Assembly (NCBI GenBank): GCA_016184115.1
Contig: JACPDH010000022.1
Span: 1-64,000 of the forward strand
Length of the DNA stretch: 64,000 nt
Reading direction: 5' to 3'
DNA from: Acidobacteriota bacterium
GTDB lineage: Bacteria > Acidobacteriota > Thermoanaerobaculia > Gp7-AA8
Shown here: positions 18,039-26,475 of the stretch, in pieces
Layout of the letters: each line of letters opens with the position of its first letter
How positions within the stretch are numbered: the stretch's first letter is position 1
The notes under the pieces: generated by a model
The model's input: only the letters and a program-made list of their open reading frames with translations
What the model was told of the DNA's origin: nothing
Database searches by the model: none
Translations under genes and position numbers: made by a program

Positions 18039-19394
18039 ATGAACGACGAATTGAAGCCACGTAGACGCCGGCGTCGCAGACGCCGCGGCCAGGGATCCTC
18101 ACCCGCCACTGGCGCAGCAGCCTCCGTCCCGCAGGACGGACTTCCACCCGACGACGGCGCCGAGCCGCAGGACGTGCAGCCGGGAGGAGACAGCGCTCTG
18201 CGCAACCGGCGCCGCCGCTCGAGGCGACGCGGCCGGCGTCCCACCGACGGATCGTCCGAAGGAACGAGTCAGCCTGCGACGCCGGGAGACTCGCCGGTCC
18301 AGGGAGCTGCCGAAGGCGTTCTCTGGGTGAAGCCGAATGGAACGGGCGTGCTCGTGAGCTACACGAACAACTACGTCGCGCGGCACGGTGATCCGATCGT
18401 TCCGCGTCCGCTGCTCGAGCGAAACAGGCTCGAAGCGGGCCTGCGGCTCGCGGGACCGACACGGCGCGCCGGCAACAACACCGAGCTCGTCGCGATCGAG
18501 TCCGTCGAGGGTGTTCCGCTCTCCGAGTACCAGGAGAGCCGCCAGCCCTTCTCCGAGCTGATCTCGGTCGACCCGCTCGAACAGTTCAAGCTCGAGACGG
18601 AGTCGAACAGACTGTCGACGCGCGTCATCGACATCCTCTCTCCGCTCGGCCGCGGCCAGCGCTGCCTCATCGTCGCGCCGCCGAAGGCTGGCAAGACGAC
18701 GCTCCTCAAAGACATCGCCCACGGGATCGAGACGAACCACCCGGAAGTCATCGTGATGGTGCTGCTCGTCGACGAACGCCCCGAAGAAGTCACCGATATG
18801 CGTCGTTCCGTGAAGGGCGAAGTGATCGCCTCGAGCTCCGACGAATCGGCGGAGAACCACATCTCGATCGCCGAGATCGTGCTCGATCGCGCGCGGCGCC
18901 TCGTCGAGATCAAACACGACGTCGTAATCCTCTGCGACTCGATTACTCGCATGTCGCGCGCCTACAACAACGAGCAGAAGTCGAGCGGACGCATCATGAG
19001 CGGCGGCATCGATGCGCGCACGATGGAGAAGCCTCGCCGCTTCTTCGGCTCCGCACGCAACGCCGAGCACTGGGGCTCGCTGACAATCGTCGCCACGGCC
19101 CTCGTCGACACCGGCTCGCGCATGGATGAGGTCATCTTCCAGGAGTTCAAGGGGACCGGAAACACAGAGATCGTCCTCGATCGCGGCCTCTTCGAGCGCC
19201 GCATCTTTCCGGCGATCAACATTCCGCAGACCGGAACGCGAAAGGAAGAAAAGCTTCTTCCGCCCGAAGTCCTGCCGAAGATCCACACGCTCCGTCGCGC
19301 GCTTGCCGGGACCGACCCGATGACCGCGATGAAGATGCTACTCGAAAAGATGCAGCGCTTTCCGAGCAACGAGGCGTTCTTGAAGAGCTTTTAG
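18039..19394 (+). CDS. rho: transcription termination factor Rho, Arg-rich N-terminus in place of the usual domain
   Basis: Rho is the hexameric RNA-dependent ATPase that terminates transcription. The 451 residues include the ATPase core with Walker A (APPKAGKTT), Walker B (HDVVILCDSITRMSRA), the Q-loop region (KSSGRIMSGGIDARTMEKPRRFFGSARN) and the R-loop. The N-terminus differs from typical Rho. The helical Rho_N domain is not visible; instead there is a run of nine arginines at residues 8-16 and a second Arg cluster near 55-67 in a disordered linker. The RNA-binding domain then starts GVLWVKPNGTGVLV, where most Rhos have a GFGFLR-like motif. The ATG at 18039 follows a GGAG. The stop codon TAG lies inside an inverted-repeat element shared with rimO. 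Confidence 0.95.
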   Translation: MNDELKPRRRRRRRRRGQGSSPATGAAASVPQDGLPPDDGAEPQDVQPGGDSALRNRRRRSRRRGRRPTDGSSEGTSQPATPGDSPVQGAAEGVLWVKPNGTGVLVSYTNNYVARHGDPIVPRPLLERNRLEAGLRLAGPTRRAGNNTELVAIESVEGVPLSEYQESRQPFSELISVDPLEQFKLETESNRLSTRVIDILSPLGRGQRCLIVAPPKAGKTTLLKDIAHGIETNHPEVIVMVLLVDERPEEVTDMRRSVKGEVIASSSDESAENHISIAEIVLDRARRLVEIKHDVVILCDSITRMSRAYNNEQKSSGRIMSGGIDARTMEKPRRFFGSARNAEHWGSLTIVATALVDTGSRMDEVIFQEFKGTGNTEIVLDRGLFERRIFPAINIPQTGTRKEEKLLPPEVLPKIHTLRRALAGTDPMTAMKMLLEKMQRFPSNEAFLKSF

Positions 19395-19543
19395 TTGTTA
19401 GTTGTTGGTTGTTAGTTGTTAGACATTCAGCGCTGGACGCAAAAAAGGCGGCTCGCAAGGGCCGCCTTTCGCATTGCGGTCGCCGCAGCAAATCAGGTCG
19501 GATCACGCGGCTTGTCTAACAACGAACAACTAACAACCAACTA
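19391..19543. repeat. inverted-repeat element between rho and rimO containing both stop codons
   Basis: The left arm (19391-19424) is made of TTAGTTGTTAGTTGTTG units ending GTTAGAC. The right arm (19514-19543) is the reverse complement of nearly the same sequence. The TAG stop of rho (19392-19394) and the TAG stop of rimO (19541-19543 on the minus strand) both lie at the outer ends of the arms. A terminator hairpin sits between them. Related TTAGTTGTT arms flank another gap at 27.5-27.9 kb. AT-rich simple repeats like this contrast sharply with the GC-rich surroundings. Confidence 0.75.
19444..19469. terminator. bidirectional terminator between rho and rimO
   Basis: A 9-bp stem (AAAGGCGGC and its complement) with an 8-base loop. 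A run of six A (19441-19446) precedes it and gives a U-tract for the minus-strand rimO transcript. The pairing partner ends in TTTC for the plus strand. It lies midway between two convergent genes. Confidence 0.75.
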
Positions 19544-20905
19544 CGTGCCGACGACTCCGCCAACGAGATCGTATGGGTGTGCATCGTTGATTTCCACGCG
19601 GACGAACTGCGGAAACGACTTGACGAGCTCATGGCCGTCGTTGATGAGGAGTTTGCCGTCGATCTCCGGTGCCTGGCCGGCGACGCGTCCTTCGAACAGG
19701 AGGTCGATCTCCGAGGAAACGCTCGTCACGAGAGCCTCGAACGTCTTGCCCACCCGCTCGCGGTTCTTCGCGAGCGAAATCTGCTGCTGAAGCTCCATGA
19801 TCTTCGCGCTGCGACGCTCCGCGGTCCTGCGGGTCGGGGTCTCTCTCATCTTCGACGCGGGCGTCGACTCTTCGGGCGAATAGCAGAAGACGCCGAGCTG
19901 ATCGAATCGTGCCCACTCGACGAAGTCATAGAGCTCGCCGAAGTCTTTCGGCGTCTCGCCGGGATGACCGGTGATGAAGGTCGTCCGCAGCGAGATGTCG
20001 GGGACGAGCGCGCGCATCCGCGTGATCATCTCGCGATACTCCATCGGCGATCCCGGACGTCGCATCTTCCCGAGAACGTTGGCACTCACGTGCTGGAGCG
20101 GAATGTCGCAGTACGACACGAAGCGTTCTTCCTTTCCCATGAGCTCGAACAAACTCCAGTCGAGGCTTCCTGGGTATGCGTAGAGAAAGCGGATCCATCG
20201 GAAGCTCGTCTTCGCCAGAAGCTCCTCGACGAGCCGTGTTAGGCCGTGGTCGACGCCCAGGTCTTCGCCGTATCGAGTCGTGTCCTGGGCGATGAGGCAG
20301 AGCTCCTTGACGCCCATCTCGTCGAGGCTCTTCGCCTCGTGGACGAGCGAGTCGATCGTACGGCTCCTGAACTTTCCGCGCATCTGCGGGATCGCGCAGA
20401 AGGTGCACGGATTCGAACACCCTTCCGAGACTTTCAGATAGGCGTGTGCCGTTCCATGCGTGAGTACGCGCGGCAGGTCCTCGTAGAGTCGCTGCGACAT
20501 CTTTCGCTTCACGGGAGCGGCGTCACTGACATCACCGCCGGTGACTGCTGCGCCAATCGCTTCGAGATGGTCGAGCCCCACGAAGGCGTCGATCTCGGGA
20601 ATCGAGTCCTGGAGCTCGCTTCGGTACTTCTGGACCATGCAGCCGCTGACGACGAGGCGCTGCACTCCCCGCCCCTTTCGTTCTGCAATCTCGAGGATCG
20701 TGTCGATCGATTCCTTCTTCGCAGCGTCGATGAACCCGCAGGTATTCACGATGACGACGTCCGCACTCTCGATGTCGTTCGTCAATTCGACATCCACGTC
20801 CTGGCGAAGCTGCCCGAGCATGATTTCGGCGTCGACCAGGTTTTTCGGGCAACCGAGTGAGATCATCCCGACGCGGGAGACCGGCTTCGAAGTCGTATCG
20901 TTCAT
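19541..20905 (-). CDS. rimO: ribosomal protein S12 methylthiotransferase
   Basis: A radical-SAM enzyme that adds a methylthio group to an aspartate of ribosomal protein S12. The 454 residues have an N-terminal domain with VGMISLGCPKNLVDAE and VNTCGFIDAAKKES, giving the three cysteines for the auxiliary cluster with SGCMVQKY. The radical-SAM motif CSNPCTFC lies near residue 165, IPQMRGKFRSR follows, and a TRAM domain closes the protein. CPKNLVDAE distinguishes RimO from MiaB. The ATG at 20905 has AAGGA upstream. It is the last gene of dus, hypothetical, rimO, with an 8-base gap before it, and ends within the inverted repeat. Confidence 0.95.
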   Translation of the reverse strand: MNDTTSKPVSRVGMISLGCPKNLVDAEIMLGQLRQDVDVELTNDIESADVVIVNTCGFIDAAKKESIDTILEIAERKGRGVQRLVVSGCMVQKYRSELQDSIPEIDAFVGLDHLEAIGAAVTGGDVSDAAPVKRKMSQRLYEDLPRVLTHGTAHAYLKVSEGCSNPCTFCAIPQMRGKFRSRTIDSLVHEAKSLDEMGVKELCLIAQDTTRYGEDLGVDHGLTRLVEELLAKTSFRWIRFLYAYPGSLDWSLFELMGKEERFVSYCDIPLQHVSANVLGKMRRPGSPMEYREMITRMRALVPDISLRTTFITGHPGETPKDFGELYDFVEWARFDQLGVFCYSPEESTPASKMRETPTRRTAERRSAKIMELQQQISLAKNRERVGKTFEALVTSVSSEIDLLFEGRVAGQAPEIDGKLLINDGHELVKSFPQFVRVEINDAHPYDLVGGVVGT

Positions 20906-20913
20906 CGTGTCCT

Positions 20914-21945
20914 TCAATTCGCAGGGGTGGGGAACGTCGTTGTGCCATCCCCCATTTCGTCGCTGCCGGGAATGTCCGCGCGCCACATCGCTGCGGTCAC
21001 GCCATTTGCGGCCACGTACTTCGACAAACCGGCGTTCATCAGTCCTGAATCGGCGACCGCTCGTCCCTCGCCCACGGTCGGTTCCCGGAGGAAACCGCCG
21101 AGTCCCGCGGCGACAGTCGCAACCGTCCTGTCGTGCATTGCGACGAGCGCTGCGGTTACGGGCTCGCGCGGGTTGACCTCATGCGTCGCCTGAAGCGCCT
21201 GCCCTCGAAGCACATAGATCACGGCACCAGCGCGCTGCAGCCAGCGAATCGCGGCGACCATCGTCACGACATGCCAGTTCCGGTTGCGCCGCCAGATCTT
21301 CGCGATCGCGCGATTGCGCTCGCCCTGCGGCTTCCATGCGTTTGGTTGGATCTCCCAAAGCAGCGCGAGCTTCGCGATGCCATCGTGCGTTCCACTCGTC
21401 TCACCAATCGATCCAGGCGCGGTATGTTGCCTTCCGGCGGCATTCCCGACGGCGATCGCGTCGGCGAGTGACTCGCACACGAGGTCGAACGAGACGGTGT
21501 CGTCGCGACCGCCGTAGTGACCGTTTCGGCTCATGAGCAGGAGCCCACGAGGCACCGGTTGCCCCGCGCCGATGATCGATTCGGTTTGGAGCCTAACCGC
21601 CTCCGCGAGCTCGCAGTCACCCTCTGCTGCGATGAGGCCGAGAGGCGCGGAGAGTCCGTTCGCGCGCCCTTGTGCCGAGCGCGGAGCAAAGAAGCTCGGT
21701 GTCGGCTGGCCGCGGAGCCATTTGGAATGCATCGCGCCGAGATAGCGCTCAACCGCCACTTCGCGCAGGCGTCCGAGATCGCCCGGCTCGATCGCCGAGG
21801 GTGTCGGAAACGACTCGCAGAGGTCGGAGAATGCTTCGAGCGAATGCGCTCCCATTTGGAAATACGCGTCGAGCAGCGCTGCCTTCGTTGCAGCCGAGAT
21901 CCCGTACTCATCGAGAACGCGCGCGATGTGCGGGGGAAACGACAT
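20914..21945 (-). CDS. conserved-looking hypothetical protein between dus and rimO
   Basis: A 343-residue protein starting MSFPPHIARVLDEYGISAATKAALLDAYFQMG at ATG 21945, 11 bases after the dus stop. The much longer ORF in this frame is a shadow of dus in its first part. There is no signal peptide. It has an N-terminal helical part (1-75), then a mixed region with SAPLGLIAAEGDCELAEAVRLQTESIIG, LMSRNGHYGG and GSIGETSGTHDGIAKLALLWEIQP. The C-terminal part is rich in small residues. I do not recognise a family. Its place between two RNA-modification genes, in tight spacing on one strand, suggests joint expression but does not give a function. Confidence 0.65.
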   Translation of the reverse strand: MSFPPHIARVLDEYGISAATKAALLDAYFQMGAHSLEAFSDLCESFPTPSAIEPGDLGRLREVAVERYLGAMHSKWLRGQPTPSFFAPRSAQGRANGLSAPLGLIAAEGDCELAEAVRLQTESIIGAGQPVPRGLLLMSRNGHYGGRDDTVSFDLVCESLADAIAVGNAAGRQHTAPGSIGETSGTHDGIAKLALLWEIQPNAWKPQGERNRAIAKIWRRNRNWHVVTMVAAIRWLQRAGAVIYVLRGQALQATHEVNPREPVTAALVAMHDRTVATVAAGLGGFLREPTVGEGRAVADSGLMNAGLSKYVAANGVTAAMWRADIPGSDEMGDGTTTFPTPAN

Positions 21946-21956
21946 CGCGCTTCCCG

Positions 21957-22934
21957 TCACGCGACCTCGCGCTCGCGGGTCAGGTCGAGCAGGTGCAGGA
22001 CGTCGTCGATCGACGCAATGTCGTTGAGCCCGGTGCGCAGGTGTCTCGCATTCGGAATCCCTTTCGAGAACCAACCGATCACCGTACGCGCCTTGTGGAG
22101 CTTCCACTTGTCGATCTGCGGCGCGCCGTCGATCTTTCGCAGGTATCGCATCATCGCATCGATGCGCCGGTCGACTTCGTCGTCGACCTTCCGCCCCGTG
22201 ACGTGCGCAACAATGTCGCGGAAGATAAACGGATTGTGAAGAGCCGCGCGACCGATCATCACGCCGTCGACTCCTGTCGTTTCGAACATCCTCACCGCAT
22301 CTTCGGGAGTCTTGACGTCGCCGTTGCCGAACACCGGAATCTCGAGCTCGCGCTTGACGCCCGCGATGTAGTCCCAGTCGCTCGCGCCCGTATAGCACTC
22401 GTTGCGCGTGCGCCCATGAATTGCGATCGCCGCGACGCCAATCTCCTCGAATCGCTTCAGCAGCGGAAGCACGTCGTCGCTCTCCCAACCCTTGCGGACC
22501 TTGACCGTGACCGGGATCTTCACGCGACGGCAGATCTTCTCGACGATCGACGCCGCGCGGTCGAAGTCTTTCAGCAACGCCGATCCGGCTCCGCTTCCGA
22601 CGATCTTCTTGACCGGGCAGCCCATGTTGATGTCGACGATGTCGATCCCCTGATCCTCGACGATCGCGGCTGCGTCGTCCATCCGATCGGGGTTCCCGCC
22701 GTAGATCTGGATCGAGACCGGCCGCTCCTCCTCGGAGAACGTGAGCATCTGATGGCTTCGCCGATTGGCCCGCGTCAACCCTTCGGCCGAGATGAACTCC
22801 GAGACGACGAGCCCCACCCCGCCGAGCTCTTTGATGAGCGAACGGTAGTAGGTGTCAGTCACCTCCGCCATCGGGGCGAGGGCAAGGGGGGGATCAATCG
22901 CGATCCCTCCGATATGAAACGGCTTGAGCTCCAT
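21957..22934 (-). CDS. dusB: tRNA-dihydrouridine synthase
   Basis: An FMN enzyme that reduces uridines in the tRNA D-loop. The 325-residue TIM-barrel protein carries APMAEVTDTYYRSLI, QIYGGNPDRMDDAA, DINMGCPVKKIVGSGAGSALL (with the catalytic Cys), VTVKVRKGW, IHGRTRNECYTG, GNGDVKTPEDA and MIGRAALHNPFIF, all signatures of the Dus family and closest in pattern to DusB. The ATG at 22934 has GAGG just upstream. An upstream in-frame ATG would add 19 residues not seen in the family. It is the first gene of a three-gene run and diverges from the HtrA-type protease gene. Confidence 0.92.
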   Translation of the reverse strand: MELKPFHIGGIAIDPPLALAPMAEVTDTYYRSLIKELGGVGLVVSEFISAEGLTRANRRSHQMLTFSEEERPVSIQIYGGNPDRMDDAAAIVEDQGIDIVDINMGCPVKKIVGSGAGSALLKDFDRAASIVEKICRRVKIPVTVKVRKGWESDDVLPLLKRFEEIGVAAIAIHGRTRNECYTGASDWDYIAGVKRELEIPVFGNGDVKTPEDAVRMFETTGVDGVMIGRAALHNPFIFRDIVAHVTGRKVDDEVDRRIDAMMRYLRKIDGAPQIDKWKLHKARTVIGWFSKGIPNARHLRTGLNDIASIDDVLHLLDLTREREVA

Positions 22935-23111
22935 GATCCTCAATCTCTGCAAACAATCTGCAAACAGGCCGGAATGACGGTCAACCGGCACTACGTTCGA
23001 AAGTTACGTATTCCGTGTGTGATCGTCACAAGAATAGTCGATCCCGCTCCCGTGCTGGCCGATCCCAGCTAACCAGCGCACAACTCCATATCTTTCCAGG
23101 AGGACAACGTA

Positions 23112-24641
23112 GTGATGAGTCAGACCGCCAAACGCGCCATTTCGGTGGCCGCAATCGTCGTGGCCTCGTTTGCCGCAGGTGTCGTGTTCACAGCCGACTT
23201 CGGGTTTACCCGGCCGTCGATCGCTCAGGAATCGACGGGTGAGAAGCGGGGTGCGGTCGCCTCGGTCACGGTGCCGTCATTCGCCGACATCGCCGACCGC
23301 GTAATGCCCGCTGTCGTGTCCATCACCTCGACCGAGGTCGTCAAGGAGACACCACGCAGATTCCACGGCAACGATCCTTTCGAATTCTTCTTCCCTGATC
23401 CGCGCCGGCAGACGCCGCAGGACCAGGGTGAACAGGAAGAGCGCCGCCAGGTCTCGGGCGGCACCGGCTTCATCATCAGCGAGGATGGCTACATCCTCAC
23501 GAACAACCACGTGATCGAGGGAGCGACGAAGGTCGAAGTCGTGATCGGCCAGACGCTCGAGGACCCGGGCCGCAGCGTCCCGGCGAAGATCATCGGCCGC
23601 GACGAAGCGACCGACATCGCGCTGATCAAGGTCGACACGAAGGAGAAACTGCCGACCGTGAAACTCGGTGACTCCAACGATATTCGCGTCGGCGACTGGG
23701 CAATCGCCATCGGCAATCCGCTTCAGTTCAACAACACGTTAACCGTCGGAGTCATCTCCGGCCGCGGTCGCGCGATCGGAATCAGCGACGCAACTCGTTC
23801 CTTCGAGAATTTCATCCAGACCGACGCCGCGATCAACTATGGCAATTCGGGCGGCCCGCTTCTCAACATCAGCGGCGAGGTCATCGGCATCAACACCGCG
23901 ATTCGCGCCTACGCGCAGAACATCGGCTTCGCGACGCCAATCGACGTCGCAAAGCGGATCTATCCGCAGCTCAAGGAGAAGGGAACGGTAAGCCGAGGCT
24001 ATCTCGGAATCAGCATCAGGGATCTGGAGGCGAACCAGGCCAAAGCGTTCGGGCTCCCTGACGGAACGCGTGGTGTGCTGGTCGATGAGCCCGTTCCAGG
24101 CAAGCCGGCCGACAAGGCGGGGCTGAAGTACGGCGATGTCATCGTTCAGGTCGACGACATCATGATCAAGCGAACGCGCGACCTGATCGACTACGTCTCC
24201 GACGTCGGCCCCGGCGTCAAGGTGAAGATCTCTTTCTACCGCGACGGCGCAAAGAAGACCGTGACCGCCACGACGGAAGAGCGCGGCGAAGACACGGCGC
24301 GAGCTGACGCGCCAGCAGGCGAATCGGAACCGACACGAAACAAGATCGGCATCTCGGTTCAGGAACTGACGGAGCGTTCGCGCCAGATGTATGGCATCGA
24401 CGAAACCGTTCAGGGAGTCGTCGTCACCGACGTCAAGGAAGTCTCCCCCGCTGGTGAAGGTGGCGTCGCGATGGGTGACGTCATCCGGGAAGCCCAGGGG
24501 AGGAAGATCAGCACGCCGGAAGATCTCCGGAAAGTGATCGAAGGCTTGAAGAGCGGCGATGTGATGCGTCTCTATGTCACCCGCGGTTCGCGCGCAGGTG
24601 GCCCGTCGCGCTCGTTCTTCCGCTTCGTCGAGATCCCGTAA
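23112..24641 (+). CDS. degQ: HtrA/DegP-family periplasmic serine protease
   Basis: A periplasmic quality-control protease and chaperone. The 509 residues begin with a signal or anchor (AISVAAIVVASFAAGVVFTADFGF). The trypsin-like domain has the triad in order: His near 133 (TNNHVIEG), Asp near 168 (ATDIALIKVD) and Ser near 246 (GNSGGPLLN). Two PDZ domains follow, about 305-390 and 415-500, the second ending RLYVTRGSRAGG. AGGAGG at 23098-23103 allows either the GTG at 23112 (8-base spacing) or the ATG at 23115 (11-base spacing). It is a single-gene unit followed by a strong terminator. degP or mucD would be equally acceptable names. Confidence 0.93.
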   Translation: MMSQTAKRAISVAAIVVASFAAGVVFTADFGFTRPSIAQESTGEKRGAVASVTVPSFADIADRVMPAVVSITSTEVVKETPRRFHGNDPFEFFFPDPRRQTPQDQGEQEERRQVSGGTGFIISEDGYILTNNHVIEGATKVEVVIGQTLEDPGRSVPAKIIGRDEATDIALIKVDTKEKLPTVKLGDSNDIRVGDWAIAIGNPLQFNNTLTVGVISGRGRAIGISDATRSFENFIQTDAAINYGNSGGPLLNISGEVIGINTAIRAYAQNIGFATPIDVAKRIYPQLKEKGTVSRGYLGISIRDLEANQAKAFGLPDGTRGVLVDEPVPGKPADKAGLKYGDVIVQVDDIMIKRTRDLIDYVSDVGPGVKVKISFYRDGAKKTVTATTEERGEDTARADAPAGESEPTRNKIGISVQELTERSRQMYGIDETVQGVVVTDVKEVSPAGEGGVAMGDVIREAQGRKISTPEDLRKVIEGLKSGDVMRLYVTRGSRAGGPSRSFFRFVEIP

Positions 24642-24660
24642 GGCAGAAACCACACCGACT

Positions 24661-24694
24661 TGCGCAGGGGCACGGCTCGCCGTGCCCCTGCGCA
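24661..24694 (+). terminator. intrinsic terminator after the protease gene
   Basis: A perfect 15-bp stem (TGCGCAGGGGCACGG and its complement) with a CTCG loop, followed by TTTC, 19 bases after the stop of the HtrA-type gene. Confidence 0.85.
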
Positions 24695-24767
24695 TTTCAA
24701 TCCACCTCTGGACGAGCAACCGCTGAGAATGTGTGCCGTGCCACCATTCCCCTCCAACCCCAGCGGA

Positions 24768-24773
24768 TACAAT
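24768..24773 (+). promoter_or_regulatory. TACAAT -10 box for probable leaderless ribD transcript
   Basis: TACAAT lies 8 bases before the ribD ATG and there is no Shine-Dalgarno sequence. Transcription from this box would begin at or within a base or two of the start codon. No TTGACA is seen 17 bases upstream. Confidence 0.45.
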
Positions 24774-24781
24774 CACTCCCG

Positions 24782-25858
24782 ATGAATCACGAGAAGTTCA
24801 TGCGCCGCGCGCTGGAGCTCGCGGAGATGGGGCGCTACTCGACGAGCCCGAATCCGATGGTCGGTTGCGTGATCGTCCGTGACGGCCGGGTGATCGCCGA
24901 GGGATACCATCAGCGCGCGGGCGAGCCTCACGCGGAGATCGAGGCGCTGAACCGGGCGACAGAAGACCCCGCGGGCGCAACGCTCTACGTGAATCTCGAA
25001 CCGTGCAGCCACCACGGCCGCACGCCTCCCTGCGCCGACGCGCTGATCCGCGCGGGAATCGCCCGAGTCGTCGTCGCGACGGGAGACCCTCACGACGAAG
25101 TCGCTGGACGAGGACTCGACCGCCTCCGCGCCGCTGGCATCGCGACCGAGGTCGGGCTGCTCGGCGAGGAAGCGCGCAAGTTGAACGAGAAGTTCCTCGT
25201 CTCGGTGTCGACGGGACGGCCGTTCGTTCTGCTCAAGGCAGCGATCACGCTCGACGGAAAACTCGCAACCGAATCACGATCGAGCCGCTGGATCACATCC
25301 ACCGAATCCCGGCAGCGCAGTCTCGCGCTACGCGAGGAGTACGACGCGATACTCGTCGGCGCTGGAACGATCGCAACCGACGATCCGGAGCTGACGCGCA
25401 GGCTGGGCCGCTCGACGTCGATCACCCCGTGGATGCGCGTCGTCGCCGACGCAACGGGACGCGTACCGGCCGATGCCCGCGTGCTGCGCGACGAGGGCCA
25501 TACGCTCCTCGTCACCTCGTCGCCGAGCCGGATCGCCGCCTCACCGGCGCTCGAGGTTCTCTCCTCGAACTCGAACGATTGGGACGAGGCTCTCGACGCG
25601 GCACTCGCGGCGCTGGCAGCCCTCGGCTACCGTTCGGTGATCGTCGAAGGAGGCTCGGCGATCCACTCGATCCTGATCAGGCGACAGCTCTGGAACAAGA
25701 TGGCGCTGTTCGTGGCGCCGAAGTTGATCGGTGGCCGGAGCGCGCCTTCGCTCTTCGGCGGCGACGCAGTCACCGACCTCGCGGACGCATGGGCGATCCG
25801 CTTCGACTCGGTCGAGCCCGTCGGGCCCGATCTCATGATCACCGCATACCCCGAATGA
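24782..25858 (+). CDS. ribD: bifunctional riboflavin biosynthesis deaminase/reductase
   Basis: Catalyses the second and third steps of riboflavin synthesis from GTP: deamination, then side-chain reduction. The 358 residues have an N-terminal zinc deaminase domain with HAEIEALNRA and EPCSHHGRTPPC (zinc and catalytic residues intact). The C-terminal dihydrofolate-reductase-like domain begins near 150 (PFVLLKAAITLDGKLAT) and contains ILVGAGTIATDDPELT and SVIVEGGSAIHSILI. The ATG at 24782 gives the standard MNHEKFMRRALELAE. The stop overlaps an in-frame ATG for ribE (ATGA), so the two are translationally coupled. No FMN riboswitch is visible upstream. Confidence 0.95.
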   Translation: MNHEKFMRRALELAEMGRYSTSPNPMVGCVIVRDGRVIAEGYHQRAGEPHAEIEALNRATEDPAGATLYVNLEPCSHHGRTPPCADALIRAGIARVVVATGDPHDEVAGRGLDRLRAAGIATEVGLLGEEARKLNEKFLVSVSTGRPFVLLKAAITLDGKLATESRSSRWITSTESRQRSLALREEYDAILVGAGTIATDDPELTRRLGRSTSITPWMRVVADATGRVPADARVLRDEGHTLLVTSSPSRIAASPALEVLSSNSNDWDEALDAALAALAALGYRSVIVEGGSAIHSILIRRQLWNKMALFVAPKLIGGRSAPSLFGGDAVTDLADAWAIRFDSVEPVGPDLMITAYPE

Positions 25859-25869
25859 ACGAGACCGCC

Positions 25870-26475
25870 ATGTTCACTGGAATCATCGAGCACCTCGGCA
25901 CCGTCGCGCAGCTCACTCCGATCGAGGGGGGCGCGCGGCTCGAGCTCGAGCCGATCGACCTCGGATCGCCTCTGCGTCGCGGCGAAAGCATCGCAATCAA
26001 CGGCGTCTGCCTTACGTCGCTGCCTAACGACCGTGGAGTATTCATCGCCGACTTGTCGAACGAGACGCTCTCGGTTACGAGCCTCGGCGGCCTCTCGAAA
26101 GGCTCGCGCGTCAACCTCGAGCGGGCGCTCTCGTTAGGCGCTCACCTCGGCGGACACATCGTCCAGGGGCACGTCGATGCAGTCGGCCGGCTTGCCGGCG
26201 TCGCGAGAGAAGGCGAATTCGCGGTATTCCGCTGGAGCTTCCCACGGGAGTTCGGCGACTTCATCATCTCGAAGGGATCGATCGCCGTCGATGGCGTCTC
26301 GCTCACCGTGGTCGATCCCGATGACACGTCGTTTGCGGCCGCGCTCATTCCCGAGACGCTCGCGCGGACGAATCTCGGCGGATCGCGCGTCGGCGATCCG
26401 GTCAATCTCGAGTTCGATATGATGGCAAAGTACGCGGTCAAACTGCTTGGCCCGTACCGCCCGAACCGCGATTGA
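25870..26475 (+). CDS. ribE: riboflavin synthase alpha chain
   Basis: Converts two molecules of dimethyl-ribityllumazine into riboflavin plus a pyrimidine. The 201 residues show the expected internal duplication: MFTGIIEHLGTV...GESIAINGVCLTS...GHIVQGHVDAVG in the first barrel, and FIISKGSIAVDGVSLTVV...ETLARTNLG in the second. The canonical MFTGIIE start is at 25870. An ATG at 25855 in the same frame overlaps the ribD stop as ATGA and would add five residues, and it may be the one used. The stop overlaps the TTG start of the next gene. Confidence 0.95.
   Translation: MFTGIIEHLGTVAQLTPIEGGARLELEPIDLGSPLRRGESIAINGVCLTSLPNDRGVFIADLSNETLSVTSLGGLSKGSRVNLERALSLGAHLGGHIVQGHVDAVGRLAGVAREGEFAVFRWSFPREFGDFIISKGSIAVDGVSLTVVDPDDTSFAAALIPETLARTNLGGSRVGDPVNLEFDMMAKYAVKLLGPYRPNRD

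Noticed and set aside
17849-18064. 71-residue plus-strand ORF overlapping the rho start
   Set aside because: TTG start, no Shine-Dalgarno, low-complexity composition, and overlaps the beginning of rho in another frame. A leader peptide cannot be excluded but nothing supports it.
17725-18462. 245-residue minus-strand ORF across the rho leader and 5' end
   Set aside because: The translation is Arg/Ala/Ser-rich without any domain, is antisense to rho, and has no ribosome site. It is a typical shadow frame in GC-rich DNA.
21946-22488. N-terminal 180 residues of the long frame ending at 20914
   Set aside because: They are an out-of-frame reading of dus; the true protein begins MSFPPHIARV at 21945.
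24642-24781. FMN riboswitch before ribD
   Set aside because: The gap is only 140 bases and is largely taken by the terminator of the protease gene. No RFN-element pattern is visible, and TACAAT sits 8 bases before the ATG.
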